DNA of 64,000 nucleotides from Nocardia jinanensis (GCF_014645735.1 NZ_BMMH01000001.1:186001-250000), one strand, 5' to 3'; positions 34,731 through 44,014 are shown, counted from the stretch's first letter. Translations and numbers: made by a program. The notes: generated from the letters alone by a model not told the origin.

Positions 34731-35807
34731 TTAAGTGGGCCCCTCTCGTTGAATAACCGGAATTCGGAGAATGAAACGCGCGCCCCCACCGGGACGCTCC
34801 GTGCATTCCACCCGGCCATGATGCGTGGCTACGGTTTCGGCGACCAGCGCCAAGCCGATACCGGTCCCACCGGTGGCGGATCGGCGACCCGTGCGCGAAG
34901 TCGCGAAACGTTCGAAGATACGTGCGCGGTCCGCCTGCGCGACCCCGGGGCCCGCATCGTCCACCTGCACCACGGCGTCACCACCGTCTCGGCACACCGT
35001 CACCGCCACAGCGCCCCCGCCGTGCCGATCGGCGTTCTTCAGCAGGTTCACCACGGCACGTTCGAGTTCGAGCTTGCGCCCGCGGACCGTCACGTCCTCT
35101 CGGATATCGAGCAGTTCCACCGGGCGGTGGCTGTCGTGCAAGGTATGCGCGACCAGGTCACCTACCGACACCGGGTCGGCGTCACCATGGTGCATACCGG
35201 CCTCCACCCTGGCCAACGCCAGCAGATCGTCGAGCAGCCGCCGCAGGTGGTCGACCTCCGCACTCACGAGATCCAGTGCGCGACGCGAACGCGGCGGCAT
35301 GTCCTCGCGGTACCGCTTCAGTACATCCACCGCGGTGGTCAGCGTGGTCAGCGGGGTGCGCAGTTCGTGACTGACATCACCGAAGAGCCGGTGTTCCCGG
35401 TCGATCCGCCGCTGCAAGGATTCGACCATCCGGTTGAACGAGTCCACCGTGCTGGCGAGATCCTGGTCGTTGCTGTGCGGCAGGCGGGTGTCCAGCTCCC
35501 CGGAGGCGATCAGCGCCGCGGCGGCGGCGACATCGCGCAGCGGTTTGAGCATCCGGCGGCTCACCCACACACCGACGGCGGCGCCCACCAGTGCCGCGAC
35601 CATGCCGCACCCCAGCAGTAGCACGGGCCGGTGCTGGATCCGATCGCTGAAGGTACGGCTCTCGTCACCGGCGACGGCGAACACCCCGAGAACCAGAGCC
35701 AGCGCCATCAGACCGGAGGACACCGCGAACGCGGTCGTCACCCGGCTGCGCAGGCTCCAGCCACCCGCATCGAGGCCGATGCGAGTCGCGCTCATCGCGC
35801 TGCCCAT
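34731..35807 (-). CDS. Two-component sensor histidine kinase
   Basis: The gene encodes 358 residues. There are two membrane helices (VTTAFAVSSGLMALALVLGVFAVAG and PVLLLGCGMVAALVGAAVGVWVS) with a very short external loop between them. A HAMP domain follows (RRMLKPLRDVAAAAALIASGELDTRLP). The dimerisation His is in FGDVSHELRTPLTTL, with N-box ELERAVVNLLKNADRHGGG and G-boxes DDAGPGV and GTGIGLALVAETV. The ~30-residue extracytoplasmic part suggests it senses the membrane rather than a soluble ligand. The architecture resembles CseC/AfsQ2-type kinases. Confidence 0.93.
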   Translation of the reverse strand: MGSAMSATRIGLDAGGWSLRSRVTTAFAVSSGLMALALVLGVFAVAGDESRTFSDRIQHRPVLLLGCGMVAALVGAAVGVWVSRRMLKPLRDVAAAAALIASGELDTRLPHSNDQDLASTVDSFNRMVESLQRRIDREHRLFGDVSHELRTPLTTLTTAVDVLKRYREDMPPRSRRALDLVSAEVDHLRRLLDDLLALARVEAGMHHGDADPVSVGDLVAHTLHDSHRPVELLDIREDVTVRGRKLELERAVVNLLKNADRHGGGAVAVTVCRDGGDAVVQVDDAGPGVAQADRARIFERFATSRTGRRSATGGTGIGLALVAETVATHHGRVECTERPGGGARFILRIPVIQREGPT

Positions 35808-35810
35808 GAC

Positions 35811-36521
35811 TTAGCGCTGCACGTCCAGCCGATAACCGAGGCCACGGACGGTGACCACGATCTGCGGATCGGACGGATCCCGCTCGATTTTGGTGCGCAA
35901 CCGGCGCATATGGACGTCGACGATTCGTTCGTCACCGAAGAATCCGCGGTCCCAGACCCGCTCGAGCAGGACATCACGGCTGAGGACCCGGCCCGGAACC
36001 TCGGCGAGTTCGCACAGCAGCCGGAACTCGGTAATGGTGAGATTGATCTCCGCGTCGCCGCGGCGCACCGCGCCCCCGTCGGGGGACAGGATCAGTGGAC
36101 TGCCGGGATCGGCGTCGAGCACCACTTCGATGGGCACCTCCCGCTCCACCGACAGCCGAGCTCGCCGACGCAGCGCTCGCATCCGAGCGGTGATCTCTTT
36201 GATCTCGAAGGGCTTGGTGACGAAATCGTCCGCGCCGGCCTCCAGGGCGGCCACCACATCGTGGGTATCGTCGCGGGCGCTCACCACGATGATCGGAACG
36301 TCGTGGTCACGACGGATCTCGCGGATACAGGTGAACCCGTCCATACCGCCGAGCATCAGATCGACGATCATCACATCGGGCACCCCGATCGTGCGCAGAT
36401 GAGTGAGCGCGGCTTCGGCCTCCTCGGCCTCAGCGACGTCGTAGCCCTCGTCCTCCATGGCCAGGCGCAGGGCGCCCCGGACCCGGTCGTCGTCTTCCAC
36501 GATCATCAGGTTCGCGCTCAA
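35811..36521 (-). CDS. OmpR/PhoB-type response regulator
   Basis: The gene encodes 236 residues. The receiver has the acidic pair (VEDDDR), phospho-Asp in VMIVDLMLGG, Thr/Ser in VVSARDD and Lys in VTKPFEI. The C-terminal winged helix is complete (LTITEFRLLCELAEVPGRVLSRDVLLERVWDRGFFGDERIVDVHMRRLRTKIE). The TTG at 36521 with AAGGGA is the best start; ATG 36506 would cut into the first strand. The stop lies 3 bp before the kinase gene, so the two are cotranscribed. ectABCD is next on the same strand. Confidence 0.94.
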   Translation of the reverse strand: MSANLMIVEDDDRVRGALRLAMEDEGYDVAEAEEAEAALTHLRTIGVPDVMIVDLMLGGMDGFTCIREIRRDHDVPIIVVSARDDTHDVVAALEAGADDFVTKPFEIKEITARMRALRRRARLSVEREVPIEVVLDADPGSPLILSPDGGAVRRGDAEINLTITEFRLLCELAEVPGRVLSRDVLLERVWDRGFFGDERIVDVHMRRLRTKIERDPSDPQIVVTVRGLGYRLDVQR

Positions 36522-36682
36522 TATTCAATCCCTTGCAGACGCACGTGGCGTGCCGCGGTGCGGGTTTTCGCATCCCCGTACCGACGCGACAGCCCGCTAC
36601 TCACCTTACTCGAGCAACCTTTCGGTTATACGGATAGCCGGAAGCCTTGCTCGGTAAACCCCCTAAGTGAAATGCCTCACGT

Positions 36683-36988
36683 TCAGATATCGCCGACAGG
36701 CTCCAGGCGGAAGAAATTGCTGGGCGTACCGTCGGCGCGCAATTCCTGGTACCGGAAGACCAGCTTCCGCGCGTCGAAGGTGGCGAACCAGTCCGCCCAG
36801 CTGACCGGCTGCAGGACGGCACCGCCGTAGTGCGGAAAATCCAGACGCAGGACCCCCACCTCTCCGTCGTACTGACTGCCGGGTGTCGTCGCCGGATTCG
36901 CACCGCGCCGCTGCGCCCACTGGCGGATGAGCTCGTGATTCGCGGTGACCATACTTGTTCCGGGAGCGGCGGACAGGCCACCCTTCAT
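36683..36988 (-). CDS. Small conserved protein (HELIRxWAxxRG family)
   Basis: The gene encodes 101 residues with AAGGAGG six bases before the ATG. VTANHELIRQWAQRRGANPATT, VGVLRLDFPHY and VSWADWFATFDARKLVFRYQEL follow the pattern of a widespread small actinobacterial domain. This domain is often misannotated as a '1,4-alpha-glucan branching enzyme'. It ends with a conserved N(K/F)(F/L) strand (SNFFRLEPV). The function is unknown. A copy of the GTTYGCAAAAGTGC motif lies 90 bp upstream. Confidence 0.75.
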   Translation of the reverse strand: MKGGLSAAPGTSMVTANHELIRQWAQRRGANPATTPGSQYDGEVGVLRLDFPHYGGAVLQPVSWADWFATFDARKLVFRYQELRADGTPSNFFRLEPVGDI

Positions 36989-37077
36989 GACGAACCTCCT
37001 TGCGGTAGGTGCGTACGTGCTCTCCCCGGCGCGACCTTCGGTATCCGCACCGGCTTTCCCGTCTTGTACCCGCCTTC

Positions 37078-37091
37078 GCACTTTTGCAAAC
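37078..37091 (-). promoter_or_regulatory. GTTYGCAAAAGTGC motif, copy 2
   Basis: The minus strand reads GTTTGCAAAAGTGC followed by GAA, so TTTGCA-AAAG-TGCGAA is also a near-perfect inverted repeat. It is oriented toward the gene starting at 36988. The TTTGCAAA core resembles sites of RamB/PrpR-type regulators. Confidence 0.5.
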
Positions 37092-37194
37092 ACAGCGATG
37101 TCCGCTGTGCCCGCCGGCGGAGACGCCGTATCGCATCGGCGGCGGTCGGCGGATCCGGATCGTTGCCCGAAATTTGCCGAGACCGTTCAGTGAG

Positions 37195-38304
37195 TCATCG
37201 GGCGCCGGAAACCGGCGTCAGCGCGACCGTGATGTTATCGCTGCCACCACAGACGACGGCGTAATCGACGAGCGCCCGCGCGCCCTCGGTGATCGGTACA
37301 CCGAGCGCGCGCCGAGCCAGATCGGTCGCACCGGGAAGATAGTTCCACAGGCCGTCGGTGCACAGCAGCAGCACGCCGGGGGTGTCCGCGTAGTAGGTCC
37401 GGATACTGTCGCCGGACCAGGGTTGCTGACCGGCGTCGGCACCCAGCCAGCGCATCAGAGTATGTGCCCGGGGATCGGCCATGGCGGCCTTCTCGTCCAT
37501 GGCGCCGGCCTCGACCAGCGTCTGCGCCCAGGAGTCGTCCACGGTGAGCTTCTGCGACCCGGCGAGCAATCCCGGATGACCGGGCCGGGCCGGCTGTTCG
37601 TCGGCCGATTCGCCGGTCGCCAACCAGTAGGCGCGACTGTCGCCGATATTCGACACGGTGACCGAGATCCGGCCCCCGGGTTCGGTCCGCACGATCGCCG
37701 AGACGTAGGTGCACGACGGTGCGTCCCCGTCGGGTCCGACGAGATTGCGGACCGCCTCCGACGCCGCCGCCATCCCCGCGGCAGTGGCCTCCTCGGCAGT
37801 GCGATCGCCGGCCAGTGCCGACAGGCAGGCATCCACTCCGGAACGCACAGCGGTGCCCGAGGCGGCCTGCGGGTCCGGCGAGGACGAGACTCCGTCGCAG
37901 ACCACCAGCACGATGGTCTCCGGCTGCCCGTTGTCGTCGGGCACGACCGCGGCCGCCACGGCGTCCTCGTTACGCGCGTGCAGGATTCCGCGATCGGTGA
38001 CCAGACCCGCGACACCCAGATCGGCCTCGAACCGATCCTGGACACGATGCGGGTGTTCGCAGGTGGGGCATCGGGGGCCCCGGCTCTGCGTCCCGCAGTT
38101 CACACAGACCACTTCGGCGAACTCGTCGTCGGGCAACGCGACGCGATGGATACCGGACGCCAGCGATTGCCGTGGCACGGTGGCCTCCGCGGCCGCGGCA
38201 CGGCGGCGGGTATCGATCGTTTCCCGTACGCGCGGCACCGGTTCGGTCACCGCGTCGAGGAGTTCCGCCGGGTCGGCGCCTCCGGCGTTCGCGTCAGGGT
38301 TCAT
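37195..38304 (-). CDS. PP2C-family Ser/Thr phosphatase with N-terminal zinc ribbon
   Basis: The gene encodes 369 residues. Residues about 60-85 contain CVNCGTQSRGPRCPTCEHPH, two CxxC pairs of a zinc ribbon. The PP2C domain follows: LVTDRGILHARNEDAVAA, VLVVCDGVSSS, VSNIGDSRAYWL, LLLCTDGLWNYLPG and GGSDNITVAL, with the metal-binding aspartates conserved. No membrane helix is present, unlike PstP, so this is a cytosolic phosphatase of the kind grouped with FHA, VWA and kinase genes. None of those lies within this window. Confidence 0.9.
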   Translation of the reverse strand: MNPDANAGGADPAELLDAVTEPVPRVRETIDTRRRAAAAEATVPRQSLASGIHRVALPDDEFAEVVCVNCGTQSRGPRCPTCEHPHRVQDRFEADLGVAGLVTDRGILHARNEDAVAAAVVPDDNGQPETIVLVVCDGVSSSPDPQAASGTAVRSGVDACLSALAGDRTAEEATAAGMAAASEAVRNLVGPDGDAPSCTYVSAIVRTEPGGRISVTVSNIGDSRAYWLATGESADEQPARPGHPGLLAGSQKLTVDDSWAQTLVEAGAMDEKAAMADPRAHTLMRWLGADAGQQPWSGDSIRTYYADTPGVLLLCTDGLWNYLPGATDLARRALGVPITEGARALVDYAVVCGGSDNITVALTPVSGAR

Positions 38305-38437
38305 CCGGCCGCCATATTCATGAGTAGTTTCCGGTGTTCGCGGATCCGGATACCCCGGGTCCGCACACCGTCCCCCTTCGTTCGACCCGTTCCGTACTGA
38401 CGATGGAAGATAGTACGCGGTACGCCGACGAGCGAGT

Positions 38438-39811
38438 TCACCCGCGCTCCCCGACCGCGCGCACCGCTTTGCGCGCCGCCACCAGCACCGGATCCCATAC
38501 CGGCGAGAAGGGTGGCGCGTACCCCAGATCGAGTGTTGTCATCTGCACCACCGTCATTCGCGCGGTCAGGGCCACCGCCGCGATATCGACACGTTTACCC
38601 GCACCCTCGCGACCCACGATCTGCACGCCGAGCAGCCGGCCGGTGAGCCGTTCGGCCAGCATCTTCACCGTCATCAGGGGTGCGTCCGGAAGATATCCGG
38701 CACGACTGGTGGATTCGATCGTGGCGGTAACGTACTGCAGGCCCGCGGCACGGGCATCCTTCTCCCGCAACCCGGTTCGCGCCACCTCCAGATCGCACAC
38801 CTTACTCACCGCGGTACCGACCACGCCGGGGAAAGTCGCGTATCCGCCGCCGATATTGGCGCCGATGATCTGACCGTGCTTGTTCGCGTGGGTACCGAGG
38901 GCGATATGCCTGTGCATCCCCGACACCAGGTCCAGCACCTCCACACAATCCCCGCCCGCCCAGATGTTCTCGTGCCCGATCACGCGCATGGCCGAATCGG
39001 TGAGCAATCCGCCGTGCGCACCGAGCGGCAGTCCGGCCGCGGCGGCGAGCGTCGTCTCCGGAACCACGCCCATCCCGAGGACCACCACATCCGCCGGGTA
39101 CTCGCGTCCCGCGGCGACCACCGCACGGGCACGGCCGTCGTCCCCGGTGCGGATCTCGGTGACCGCGCTGTCGCCGACCACCGTCACGCCCATACCGCGC
39201 AGGGCATCGCGCACCAGCGCACCCATATCCGGGTCCAGCGTCGACATCGGCTGGGCGCCGCTGTGCACGATGGTGACCTCGTATCCGCGCCGGATCAGCG
39301 CCTCGGCCATCTCGACGCCGATATAACCCGCCCCGACGACCACCGCCCGCCGCCCGGTACCGGCGGCGAGCGCGGCGATGAGCGCCTCGCCGTCGCCCAG
39401 GGTCTGCACGCCGTGAACTCCGGGTGCGTCGATACCGGCCAGCCCGGGGCGGATGGGCCGGGCACCGGTCGCGAGGACGAGATGGTCGTATCCGGACCAG
39501 GTCTCCACGCCGGTGGCCAGGTCCCGGCTGCGCAACCGGCCCCCGGACACATCGAGTTCGACCACCTCGCTGCGCAAGCGGACATCGATACCGCGGGCCC
39601 GGTGCTCCTCGGGTGTACGAGCGATCAGCTGATCGCGCTCCCGCACGTGCCCGCCCACCCAATACGGGATTCCGCAGGCGGAGTAGGAGGTGAAGTGCCC
39701 GCGTTCGAACACTACGATCTCCAGATCCGGCGCCTCCCGGAAACGCCGCGCCTGCGCGGCCGCGGACATTCCGGTCGCGTCACCGCCGACGATCACCAAC
39801 CGCTCGGTCAT
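38438..39811 (-). CDS. FAD-dependent oxidoreductase, CoA-disulfide reductase/NADH oxidase family
   Basis: The gene encodes 457 residues. FAD-binding IVGGDATGMSAAAQARR is at the N-terminus, and the single redox Cys is in FTSYSACGIPYWVGG. The second Rossmann motif is AVVVGAGYIGVEMAEALIRRGYEVTIV, and ENIWAGGDCVEVLDLVSG is typical. A C-terminal dimerisation domain follows (GVVGTAVSKVCDLEVARTGL). The single active-site Cys marks the CoA-disulfide/persulfide reductase and Nox group rather than dithiol reductases. It maintains low-molecular-weight thiol or persulfide redox balance. Confidence 0.87.
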   Translation of the reverse strand: MTERLVIVGGDATGMSAAAQARRFREAPDLEIVVFERGHFTSYSACGIPYWVGGHVRERDQLIARTPEEHRARGIDVRLRSEVVELDVSGGRLRSRDLATGVETWSGYDHLVLATGARPIRPGLAGIDAPGVHGVQTLGDGEALIAALAAGTGRRAVVVGAGYIGVEMAEALIRRGYEVTIVHSGAQPMSTLDPDMGALVRDALRGMGVTVVGDSAVTEIRTGDDGRARAVVAAGREYPADVVVLGMGVVPETTLAAAAGLPLGAHGGLLTDSAMRVIGHENIWAGGDCVEVLDLVSGMHRHIALGTHANKHGQIIGANIGGGYATFPGVVGTAVSKVCDLEVARTGLREKDARAAGLQYVTATIESTSRAGYLPDAPLMTVKMLAERLTGRLLGVQIVGREGAGKRVDIAAVALTARMTVVQMTTLDLGYAPPFSPVWDPVLVAARKAVRAVGERG

Positions 39812-39981
39812 GAGATCAAACTACCCAGCCCGGGCCGCAGCATATCCGGATCGCCACTCGCGCCCGGGTTCGCACGCCGCCGGCACCGCCCCGGGAGCGG
39901 AAGTACGCCACCGTGTCCTCGCGCCCGGAACGGTTGCCCGATGTCCCGTCCGGCCCCGGGCGCGCGATCGGCCCGTACGCC

Positions 39982-41523
39982 TCAGGCGGATCGGGCGCCG
40001 ATCGATGGGAGCCGGCCCACCGCGCCGCGGGCGCGTCGCCCGGCACCGGTGATCTCGGCGCCGGCGCGGTCGGTGAAGGTCAGAATGCCGTCTTCGATGG
40101 GGCTCTTACGCAGGTAGGCGCGGTCGCGGAAGTAACTGTTGACCACCTTCCAAGGGCCGCCGGTGCCCTGCCGCGGCATCACCGCGTCCCCGCGCTGGAT
40201 ATAGCCGGAACTCAGCGCACCGCCCATCACCGAGACTTCGGACCGATCGGACTCCTCGGCACGGACCACGAACCGCGTGTACCCCTTGTCGCGCATCCGG
40301 TTGAGGACCCGGCTGAAGTACTCGGCAGCCAGATCGGCTTTCAGGGTCCAGGAAGCATTGGTGTACCCGAGGACCATCAGCGCGTTGGGAATCCCGTCGA
40401 GCAACGAGCCTTTGTACATGACCCGGTCCCGGGTGACGACCGGTTCACCATCGACCTCGAGGGCGGCACCGCCCAGGATCTGGACGGTCAGTCCGGTGGC
40501 CGTGACGACGATATCGGCCTCGATCTCCTCGCCGGAGGACACCCGGATCCCCTTCTCGGTGAAGGTCGCCACGGTGTCGGTGACCACCGAGGCATCGCCC
40601 CGGCGCAACGCCTTGAAGAGATCTCCGTCGGGGACGACGCACAGGCGCTGGTCCCACGGTGCGTATTCGGGGGTGAAATGGCGCATGTCCACCCCGGGAC
40701 CGACTGCCATCCGCACCCATTTCAGGAACATCTGCCGGGCCAGCTTCGGCTGCCGGCGCGATAACTGGTAGCTGGCCTGCTGCACCGCGATATTGCGGGC
40801 ACGCCCGACCTGATAGGTGAGTCCGGCCGGTGAGCCGACCTTCGTCATCCCCAGCGCGACCGGGTCCTCACCGGGGATGGAGGCGATATAGGTGGGCGAA
40901 CGCTGCAGCATGGTCACATGCGCGGCCTCGCCGACCATCGAAGGCACCAGGGTGATCGCGGTGGCACCACTGCCGATCACGACCACCTTCTTGTCGCGGT
41001 AGTCCAGATCCTCCGGCCAGTGCTGCGGATGCACGATCCGGCCGGCGAACGAGTCCTCACCGGGGAACGAGGGCCGGTAACCGTTGTCGTAGTCGTAGTA
41101 GCCGGTGGCACCGACCAGGAAGGTGCTGGTCCAGACCTCCGCGGCGCCGGTCGCCTCCTCGAGCACCCGCACGGTCCATCGGTTGTCCGGGCTGGACCAG
41201 CTGGCCGAGACGACCTTGCGGCCGAAACGAATATTCGGTGTCACGCCGTATTCGTCGGCGGTTTCGCCGATATAGCGGCGGATACCAGCGCCGTCGGCGA
41301 GCATGCGGGTACCGCGCCACGGCCGGAAGCCGTAGCCGAAGGAGTACATATCGGAATCGGAGCGGATACCCGGGTAGCGAAACAGATCCCAGGTCCCGCC
41401 GACCGCGGTGCGGCGCTCGAGGATCGCGTAGCTGCGCCCGGTGTTCTCCTTCTCCAGGTGGCAGGCCACATCGATACCGGACAGCCCGGCTCCGATGATC
41501 AGTACGTCGACATGCCGCGTCAT
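39982..41523 (-). CDS. EthA-like flavin monooxygenase (Baeyer-Villiger type)
   Basis: The gene encodes 513 residues from the ATG at 41523. FAD site VLIIGAGLSGIDVACHLEKE is at residue 6. The Baeyer-Villiger fingerprint FxGxxxHxxxWP is intact as FAGRIVHPQHWP, and the NADPH site is VVVIGSGATAITLVP. RYPGIRSDSDMYSFGYGFRPW and the downstream pattern are those of the EthA branch, which oxidises ketones and thioethers and in mycobacteria activates ethionamide. No EthR-like TetR gene is adjacent. A short inverted repeat lies upstream. Confidence 0.9.
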   Translation of the reverse strand: MTRHVDVLIIGAGLSGIDVACHLEKENTGRSYAILERRTAVGGTWDLFRYPGIRSDSDMYSFGYGFRPWRGTRMLADGAGIRRYIGETADEYGVTPNIRFGRKVVSASWSSPDNRWTVRVLEEATGAAEVWTSTFLVGATGYYDYDNGYRPSFPGEDSFAGRIVHPQHWPEDLDYRDKKVVVIGSGATAITLVPSMVGEAAHVTMLQRSPTYIASIPGEDPVALGMTKVGSPAGLTYQVGRARNIAVQQASYQLSRRQPKLARQMFLKWVRMAVGPGVDMRHFTPEYAPWDQRLCVVPDGDLFKALRRGDASVVTDTVATFTEKGIRVSSGEEIEADIVVTATGLTVQILGGAALEVDGEPVVTRDRVMYKGSLLDGIPNALMVLGYTNASWTLKADLAAEYFSRVLNRMRDKGYTRFVVRAEESDRSEVSVMGGALSSGYIQRGDAVMPRQGTGGPWKVVNSYFRDRAYLRKSPIEDGILTFTDRAGAEITGAGRRARGAVGRLPSIGARSA

Positions 41524-41959
41524 TGCGTTCCTAGTCTGCTCGTGCCGGGGTCGTCGCCAATCGTGACAGACACACCATTTAGGTGTAACTGAGAGTACAG
41601 AATAATTCGACGGCCGTGCGACCCCTGCACGCGGCACCCGGGATCCCGCCGCCCGGCCGGACGGCATCCCCCGACGGACGGCCCGGACCCAGGGCGCCCA
41701 CACGGCACGAACCGGCCGCCGGACACTCCGCCGGAGTCCGGAAGGCAGAAACTCGGTACGCCCGGGCCGGCCGCCACCGAACCGATACGACCCACTCACT
41801 CCGCCCGAATCCGCGCTTCACCCACCTTCATGTGATCTAAAACATATTCTCCCGGCGCCGGGATCACCGCGCGATGGGCGACCCGGCGAAGTGAAACGCC
41901 GAATGCCGGAGCCCGGCGCCCGGCCGCATCCGGGTTCCCGGCACTCCACCGTCCGGTGC
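41524..41959. other. Intergenic region upstream of the EthA-like gene (436 bp)
   Basis: It contains the inverted repeat at 41572-41586 and two AT-rich patches (about 41575-41612 and 41829-41850). No supported gene was found. Confidence 0.4.
41572..41586. promoter_or_regulatory. Inverted repeat upstream of the EthA-like gene
   Basis: ACACC-ATTTA-GGTGT lies 49 bp upstream of the start codon, inside an AT-rich patch that probably contains the promoter. Confidence 0.4.
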
Positions 41960-42160
41960 TCAGCAGCAGACGACCGCCGCGGTCGCCACACCGCTGAAGG
42001 AGACCACCGCGGCCGATATCGCCACCGATACGCCCCGCCATCCGGCCACACCCACCGACCGGTCGCGCATCCGGCCCGGCTCACCGTCGCGCGGCCGTCG
42101 ACCGGTCCGGAACCGGCGCCCCAGCGCACCGAGGGTGATCAGCACTGTCGCGATCAGCAT
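41960..42160 (-). CDS. Small putative membrane protein (66 aa)
   Basis: GAGGGG lies six bases before an ATG that starts 10 bp after the SDR stop codon, so the gene reads as the tail of that operon. MLIATVLITLGALGRRF is a first hydrophobic segment. A basic loop RTGRRPRDGEPGRMRDR follows, then a second hydrophobic segment WRGVSVAISAAVVSFSGVATAAVVCC with a C-terminal CysCys. No family is recognised. Confidence 0.45.
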   Translation of the reverse strand: MLIATVLITLGALGRRFRTGRRPRDGEPGRMRDRSVGVAGWRGVSVAISAAVVSFSGVATAAVVCC

Positions 42161-42170
42161 CTCGAGCCCC

Positions 42171-43250
42171 TCACGCCTCGGCCGCACGGACGCGGCGGCC
42201 ACCCGGAGCGGAGGCGGACCGCCGGGGCGGGGTCACGATCCGTTCCCGGAGCAGACTCTCCGCCGTATCACGGACCGTCTCGTCCACCGGCCGCATCGTC
42301 CAGCCCAGTTCGCTCCGGGCCCGAGCGGCACTCAGCCGCTCGACCTTTCCCAGCGCGGGAACCGTGAGCCGCAAGCCGCGGTCGAACACCGCCGCCAGGC
42401 GCACCAGCGGGTCGGGCAGGCCGCGGGTGGCGATACGGAATCCGCGCGGTCGGTATTCCGCGGCCAGCAGTCGCGCCATATCCCGCATCCACACGTGGTC
42501 ACCGGCGCAGATATAGCGCTTCCCGGCCGCCTGCGCCGTCTCCAGCGCCAGCCGGTGCGCCACCGCGAGATCCCGGACATCCACCACCGACCACCCGACC
42601 CGCGGCAACCCCGGTACGTCACCGGCCAGCAGCCGGCGCACCGGTTCGTGCGAGGTGCTCGTCTCCGGCGCCAGCAGCGGTCCGAGGACCATTCCCGGAT
42701 TCACCACGACCAGCTCGAGACCGCGCCCCGCGGGCAGCGACTCGGTGAACTCCCAGGCGGCCCGCTCGGCCAACGTCTTGCTGCGCTGATAGGCGGGACT
42801 GCGTTCGACGACGGTCCAATCCGCCTCGGTCCGCACCGCATCGTCACGGTGCCCGTGGGCGATCGCGGCGATGGAAGACGTCAGCACGACTCGCCGTACC
42901 GCGGGCGCGGCGGCCGCGGCCCGCAACACTCGCAACGTGCCGTCCACCGCGGTGCGGATCAATTCGCTGTCGTCGTCGGGCGGCGTCGGCGGGAAGGGTG
43001 ACGCTACATGCAGCACCTGCGTACAGCCTGCGACCGCCGCGGCCCAGCCGCTGTCGAGTTCCAGGTCGGCCGCGGCGAATTCCAGGTCGCCACCCACGCG
43101 AACGGCGTACTCGGCCAGATGCGCGCGCTTGCCGGTATCGGCGAGATCGCGCACGGTGCCGCGTACCGCGTAGCCGTGATCGAGTAGTTCGACGATGACA
43201 TGTCCGGCGACGAAACCCGTCGCGCCGGTGACAAGTACCCGTGTGCTCAT
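42171..43250 (-). CDS. NAD-dependent epimerase/dehydratase, dihydroflavonol-reductase-like
   Basis: The gene encodes 359 residues of an extended SDR. VLVTGATGFVAGHVIVELLDHGYAVRGTVRDL gives the GxxGxxG fold. VVLTSSIAAIAHG and the active site Y-x3-K in SPAYQRSKTLAERAAWEF are intact. LELVVVNPGMVLGPLL is typical of the DFR/cinnamoyl-CoA-reductase group. The start MSTRVLV follows AGGTGG. It is divergent from a TetR gene with a 19-bp palindrome between them. Confidence 0.9.
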   Translation of the reverse strand: MSTRVLVTGATGFVAGHVIVELLDHGYAVRGTVRDLADTGKRAHLAEYAVRVGGDLEFAAADLELDSGWAAAVAGCTQVLHVASPFPPTPPDDDSELIRTAVDGTLRVLRAAAAAPAVRRVVLTSSIAAIAHGHRDDAVRTEADWTVVERSPAYQRSKTLAERAAWEFTESLPAGRGLELVVVNPGMVLGPLLAPETSTSHEPVRRLLAGDVPGLPRVGWSVVDVRDLAVAHRLALETAQAAGKRYICAGDHVWMRDMARLLAAEYRPRGFRIATRGLPDPLVRLAAVFDRGLRLTVPALGKVERLSAARARSELGWTMRPVDETVRDTAESLLRERIVTPPRRSASAPGGRRVRAAEA

Positions 43251-43290
43251 TTCCACCTGCCCTGAAGTCGGTCGGCGTCCATCTGAACGC

Positions 43291-43309
43291 TGCTCAGATA
43301 ATCTAAGCA
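43291..43309. promoter_or_regulatory. Candidate TetR operator
   Basis: TGCTCAGATAATCTAAGCA is a 19-bp palindrome with a single mismatch per arm (TGCTnAGAT / ATCTnAGCA). It lies 41 bp upstream of the SDR start and 64 bp upstream of the divergent tetR start. Confidence 0.65.
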
Positions 43310-43372
43310 CCGTATAGATCTGCTGTCCAGACCCCCTCCGTACATCGAACGCGATGCGCTTACCCTCAGAAG

Positions 43373-44014
43373 GTGACCCGGACCTCCTACCACCACGGCG
43401 CCCTCCGCGAGGCCCTGCTGGCCGCCTGTCTGCGGCTCATCGAAACCGAGGGCATCGCGGCGGTGAGCCTGCGGCGGGTCGCCCGGGAAGCCGGGGTGAG
43501 CTCCGGCGCCCCCTACCACCACTTCGCCGATCGCGCGGCACTGCTGGCCGACCTCGCCACTCAGGGCTTCCGGCTGCTCACCGATCAGCTCACCACCGCC
43601 CGTTCCACGGCCGATTCCCCCACCACCGCACTCGTCGCGCTGGAACAGTGCTACGTCCGCTTCGCCAGAGACCAGCCCGGCTACTTCCGGTTGATGTTCC
43701 GCCCGGAACTGTCGCAGCCGGAGAAGCATCCCGATACCCGCGCCGCCGGCGAAGCCGCGTTCGGCGTACTGGCCGACGCGGTCGCGGCCTGCGTCGCCGC
43801 CGGCGACCTGGCACCGGAACGCGCCGAGCCGACCACCCTCACCCTCTGGGCGCTCGGGCACGGCCTGGCATCACTGTGGCTCGACGGTCAACTCGACAAG
43901 CGCGGCAGCTTGTTCGGCACCACAGCGACGGCCCTGGTCGATTCGGTTATCGACGGCATTCCCGGCTTCCTCGATACCGGGACCGGGCCACCGCGCACCC
44001 TCCCGCTCCGGTGA
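43373..44014 (+). CDS. TetR-family transcriptional regulator
   Basis: The gene encodes 213 residues from a GTG. The HTH is ALREALLAACLRLIETEGIAAVSLRRVAREAGVSSGAPYHHFADRAALLADLA. The ligand-binding half includes YFRLMFRPEL and WALGHGLASLWLDGQL, which place it in the WHG-domain subgroup (TetR_C_33). It probably represses the divergent SDR and itself through the 43291 palindrome. The ligand is unknown. Confidence 0.92.
   Translation: MTRTSYHHGALREALLAACLRLIETEGIAAVSLRRVAREAGVSSGAPYHHFADRAALLADLATQGFRLLTDQLTTARSTADSPTTALVALEQCYVRFARDQPGYFRLMFRPELSQPEKHPDTRAAGEAAFGVLADAVAACVAAGDLAPERAEPTTLTLWALGHGLASLWLDGQLDKRGSLFGTTATALVDSVIDGIPGFLDTGTGPPRTLPLR

Noticed and set aside
38301..38498. 65-codon minus-strand frame ending in ATGA overlap with the PP2C gene
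   Set aside because: No ribosome binding site or recognisable family, and the composition is Arg/Gly-rich. The overlap may be fortuitous.
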